Shown here piece by piece: positions 60,422-64,000 of a stretch of 64,000 nt of DNA. Each line of letters opens with the position of its first letter. Position 1 is the first letter of the stretch. Origin of the DNA: Miscanthus floridulus (lineage: Eukaryota; Streptophyta; Magnoliopsida; Poales; Poaceae). The notes below the pieces were generated by a model. It did no database searches and was not told the DNA's origin. It saw only the letters and a list, made by a program, of their open reading frames with translations. The stretch is taken from positions 70,638,448 through 70,702,447 of the forward strand of contig NC_089581.1 in the NCBI RefSeq assembly GCF_019320115.1. The letters are read 5' to 3'. A program made the translations under genes and the position numbers.

Positions 60422-61976
60422 GGAGAATTTTTGTTTTTTAATCTTTTTTATTCAATATTTCAAAAATAATCGCTCCTAAATTTTTTTTACAGATTTAACC
60501 CTTTTGGTCGCACCAGCGCCGCTGGCACGACCAAATAACGTTGTCGCGCTACATGCATTTGTGTGACAACATCTGTCATGTTAGATGGTGTTTCCGATGT
60601 GGAAAACACTGTCATGCCACTCCCGCTGGCGTGACAGAATTGTTCTATCATGTCACCATGAGCGACGATAAGACAACTTTTGAAAAATCATAACTCTTTG
60701 ATATGACGTGAGATGAAGATGAAATTTATATGAAAACTGCAGCTCTTGATGAGATCTACAACTTTATAGTTTTGAGTTTTTTTCATTTGAGGACGGTAAG
60801 ATGCTAAAAATATAATATAAATTTTTAGGAGCATAATAACCACGTGTTAATACTTGTCGCATTAGAAAAATAATATTTTTTTTATGTCGTCAAATAAAGA
60901 TACTTTTTACATGAAAGTTGTAGCTCTCAATGAGATCTACAATTTTGTAGTTTTTGGTTTTTATATTTGAGATCGTTAAGATAAACGAAAAAATAATATA
61001 AAATTTTAGCAGCATAATAATCGCATACTAGCGTTTGTCGTATTAGAAAAATAATCTTGTTTTTGTATGGTGCCAAATGAAGATACATTTTATATTAAAG
61101 TTGTGGCTAGTAGCAAGATCAATAAGTTCATAGTTTTGAGTTTTCATATTTGAGGTCGTTAACATACTCGAAAAACTAATATAAAGTTTTAGCAGCATAT
61201 TAATCGTGTATAATAGCTTATCTTTTTAGAAAAATCGTATATTTCTTATTTGATGTTATATAAAAAATACTTTTTAAATGAAAGTTGTAGATCTCATTGA
61301 GAGCTCTAACTTTGATATAAAAGTATCTTCATCTGACACGATACAAAAACGATATTATTTTTCTAATACGATAAGCGCTAGTATGCAATTATTATGCTAC
61401 TGAAATTTTATATTATTTTTTTGAGCATCTTAACGACTCCAAATGTGCAAACAAAAAACTATAAAGTTGTAGATCTCATTTAGAGCTACAACTTTGATGT
61501 AAAAAGTATTTTCATTTGACACCATACAGAAAGATATTATTTGTCTAATACGACAAGCACTAGTACGCGGTTATTATGCTCTTAAAATTTTATATTATTT
61601 TTTAAGCGTCTTAACGTTCTCGAATGAAAAAACTCAAAACTACAAAGTTGTAGATCTCATCGAGAGCTACAATTTTCATATAAATTTCATCTTCATCCGA
61701 CATCGTATTAAAGAGTTATAATTTTTCAAAGGTTCGGTCTTGTCACGCCACTCCCGGTGGCATGACATGTCACGCCAAGTGGGAGTAGCGTGACGTTTTC
61801 CACATCAAAAACACCGTCTAACGTGGCAGATGTTGCCGCGCCAATACATATAGCGCGACAACGTTATTTTGTCACGCCGCTCTAGCGCGATCAAAAGGGT
61901 CAGATCCGCAAAAAAAAATTAGGAGCTATTATTATTGAAATAATGAATAAAAAATGATTAAAAATAAAAAAAATCC
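60422..61976. mobile_element. Mutator-type foldback element
   Basis: 1555 bp with a perfect 9-bp target duplication GAAATTGGA (60413-60421 / 61977-61985), as made by Mutator-like elements. Almost the whole element is an inverted repeat: about 60422-61130 pairs with about 61290-61976 (ends GGAGAATTTTTGTTTTTTAA and its degenerate complement). Each arm begins with a GC-richer part full of GTCACGCCACTCCC-like words, then three to four repeats of ~180 bp (AAAGTTGTAG(A/C)TCTCA..GAG, then GTCGTATTAGAAAAATAAT). No coding sequence. The family call rests on duplication length and long terminal repeats. Confidence 0.75.
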
Positions 61977-61985
61977 GAAATTGGA

Positions 61986-62913
61986 TAGTCATGACACCTT
62001 GCATCTCAGAATAAGGGATATTCACTGACTTTACATGAACTGCATATATCATGTACAATTTAACTCCTCTTGGCAGGAACCATCAAGGTTGGTTACGTCA
62101 AAAGTTACATGCTTGCTCCTAATTTCAACAACCACCATATCACATACAAGAGATGTTTCATCTCTTTCAGTAATTCTTTTTAGAGTTCCATCTGTTTCAG
62201 TAATCTGCAAATGTCGACGAGAAACTCAAGTGCAAGAGATGGAAAATTTTGGTCTGCTATTGAGCCTGATCAGAAGTGAAGAGCATGGGTATTCCTGCAA
62301 TGGCATCCATCTTCAGGTTTGTGCGATTTAAGATAGATGGCATTGTGGGCACTCACTGGAAACGCTCTCTTTAGCCTGCATATATCTGCATGAGAAGACC
62401 TGTAAAGGCACTGGATATTTAGGAACTGTAAACACTAGTATCCACCGCAAGAATTTTGCTTCAAAGAAAATTGAAATGACAAATCAATAGGTTTCTACTG
62501 TGTTGGGAAAATATCAAGAAAGTATATATAATTTAGGCAATAAAGTAGGAAGTTGTTAATCCGGGCAACTTCTGAAACCTCAATATGGTGAAACAGCTAT
62601 ATTTGTCATTTCTAGGGAAGACACGGGTGGGCTTCTGGGTTTCAACACATAATATTTCCTAAGAAGCTCGACCTTCGTGATATCTCTGTATCGCAAAGCA
62701 TAAGGTTTCCATGATGAGCATTTTAAGGTTTTCACGCATCATGGCTAATGAAGGTTTCAGGTTCTCATTTGTTACGATGTTTGCATAATATAAACAATGC
62801 TATAAAATTTCTTTGCTTTTCAGAACATGTTCCCCCTGCAATTAAACGATGACTAGAATAGTTCTTACCTCATGATGGCCAAATAGTGTGAACTTGGGGC
62901 AAAATCATTTTTT
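61986..62913. other. 3' flank of the MYOB-type gene
   Basis: Probably 3' UTR and downstream DNA of the minus-strand gene at 62914. No additional coding exon is recognised. Confidence 0.4.
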
Positions 62914-64000
62914 TTAATGAGTCACAACTCTTCGCAACTCTGCTAAATGGCTGGTTATCTCCTGTATACACTGCAGTCCATCACTACCACATCGGAGGGA
63001 ACTCAATACCTGCTTGAGAAACTCCTGATCCTCTTCAAGTGCCCTCAGTCTTATATTCAACAGAGAAATTTCAATCCTAAGACTTGCTACACCACTCAAC
63101 TTGTCACTGTTGGAAGGAGATCCATCAGCTCTTGTATGATCTTCAAACAGTATGTCTTCTTGACTATTTCTGGCGTCACCAGAAGCAAGTCTGTTTGTGG
63201 AAATGCCAAGATTTTCCTCCAATCTGCTCAAGGATTCCAAAATGTATGCCTTATCGTCTTCAAAATGCGACATAGCGCTCCCCACAAAATCCATGTTGTT
63301 CATTGTATCAGTGCCATTAAGTCTGTCACCATTGAATGGATCATTCTGCAGGAGCCTCCTGCAGTGTGCAAGTTCAGCGTCCAAGTCAAGCAATTCTTTC
63401 TCCCTCTCTGTAAGTAAATCATGTAGATCCTGTATTGCTAGGTGGTCGTGGTCAGCCTGCTGTTCCATCATCCTCAGGTACTGCAGTGCTTCCATCTGCA
63501 TTGCAGCCTTCTCCTCCTGCAATCTATTGATCATGGCCATCGTCTGGCTAGCTGCGACTGCCGAAGCGCTCCGTTCTTCCTCAAGCTCTTTGTAAAGAGC
63601 AGCCATTGACTTCTTGTTGAGCTCAAGCTGTTTCTTTACGTTCTCGAGAGAACTCTCCCCTTCAACATCGTCGGTGAGGCTCCCGTCTGAAGGTTCCAGC
63701 ACAGAATAGTTCCTCTCGAGATATGGCCTCTTGCTCGCATGGTTGCTTTCTTCATTCAGAACACTGATACCAGGGCTAGGAGATCCTTCAATGGAAGAAC
63801 TATCGAGGCCCCGTACAGAAGATATCTGAGAAAGGAGCGCCTTCACTTCTTGTTGCGTTGTTGAATTGCTGTCCCTGGCACAGAGAATTTCTGATGGCCG
63901 AGGAGATGTCAAGTTGACCCTAGCAACTGAAGCATTCTTCACACTGCCGTTGCGGTCCACAGCAATGCGTGTTGGTGCAGCCGATCTATAGTTGCTCTTT
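62914..64000 (-). CDS. Zein-binding-domain protein (myosin-binding protein, MYOB type), 3' part
   Basis: The frame is open from the window edge to the stop at 62914-62916, giving 361 visible residues; the N-terminus (normally with a membrane anchor) lies outside. Visible residues about 117-210 form the zein-binding/GTD-binding coiled coil (LENVKKQLELNKKSMAALYK, MINRLQEEKAAMQMEALQY, REKELLDLDAELAHCR). This domain binds the globular tail of class XI myosins on endomembranes (family knowledge for MYOB1-7 and FLOURY1). The C-terminus ends LQCIQEITSHLAELRRV, as in the family. The upstream sequence KSNYRSAAPTRIA continues in frame, so no start is assigned. Confidence 0.85.
   Translation of the reverse strand, partial: KSNYRSAAPTRIAVDRNGSVKNASVARVNLTSPRPSEILCARDSNSTTQQEVKALLSQISSVRGLDSSSIEGSPSPGISVLNEESNHASKRPYLERNYSVLEPSDGSLTDDVEGESSLENVKKQLELNKKSMAALYKELEEERSASAVAASQTMAMINRLQEEKAAMQMEALQYLRMMEQQADHDHLAIQDLHDLLTEREKELLDLDAELAHCRRLLQNDPFNGDRLNGTDTMNNMDFVGSAMSHFEDDKAYILESLSRLEENLGISTNRLASGDARNSQEDILFEDHTRADGSPSNSDKLSGVASLRIEISLLNIRLRALEEDQEFLKQVLSSLRCGSDGLQCIQEITSHLAELRRVVTH

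Noticed and set aside
62035..62331. 98-codon plus-strand ORF downstream of the MYOB-type gene
   Set aside because: Lies opposite the likely 3' UTR of that gene, with no recognisable domain.

Overview
The window is plant nuclear DNA, almost certainly from a grass. It carries nested SIRE/Maximus-type Copia and Tekay-type chromovirus LTR retrotransposons typical of grasses, followed by a small gene island coding for plant proteins (SEC15 exocyst subunit, GAT1-like amino-acid transporter, a zein-binding-domain myosin-binding protein). An Andropogoneae genome (sugarcane/sorghum/Miscanthus type) fits, but the species cannot be fixed from the sequence.

Layout: 1-1277 is a truncated minus-strand SIRE-like fragment. 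1278-1730 is host DNA. 1731-5804 plus 47194-47884 is one ~4.77 kb Tekay-like solo LTR with near-perfect 5-bp target duplications (GTCTT/ATCTT). It was split by a SIRE-type Copia element (5805-47188, duplication ACTAT). That Copia is itself interrupted twice, 242 bp apart, inside its third ORF: by a complete 15.9 kb Tekay-like Gypsy element with 4.6 kb LTRs (15730-31660, duplication AGGGA), and by a 12.1 kb non-autonomous relative (31908-44012, duplication ACTTA). In the latter, everything between the middles of the two LTRs is inverted, so each end of the element is a large palindrome. Without its two passengers the Copia is about 13.3 kb. LTR divergence sampled by eye (Copia ~6%, inverted element ~3-5%, inner Gypsy ~2%) agrees with the nesting order.

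47890-53200 is intergenic DNA with an 887-bp hAT-type element (8-bp duplication GTTGTGAG), a hAT-like MITE remnant and short repeats. 53250-64000 is the gene island: SEC15 (plus), a six-exon GAT1-like gene (minus, tail-to-tail with SEC15), a 1.55 kb Mutator-type foldback element (9-bp duplication GAAATTGGA), and the 3' part of a MYOB-type gene (minus) that leaves the window.

The most unusual signals are: the internally inverted LTR element; a short ORF inside the Tekay-like LTRs whose differences between copies are almost all synonymous; a 7-bp-stem hairpin in these LTRs with compensatory changes between families; an extra coiled-coil ORF upstream of gag shared by the autonomous Gypsy and its non-autonomous relative; and retrotransposon ORFs whose stop codons are overwhelmingly TAG where a glutamine codon CAG is expected.
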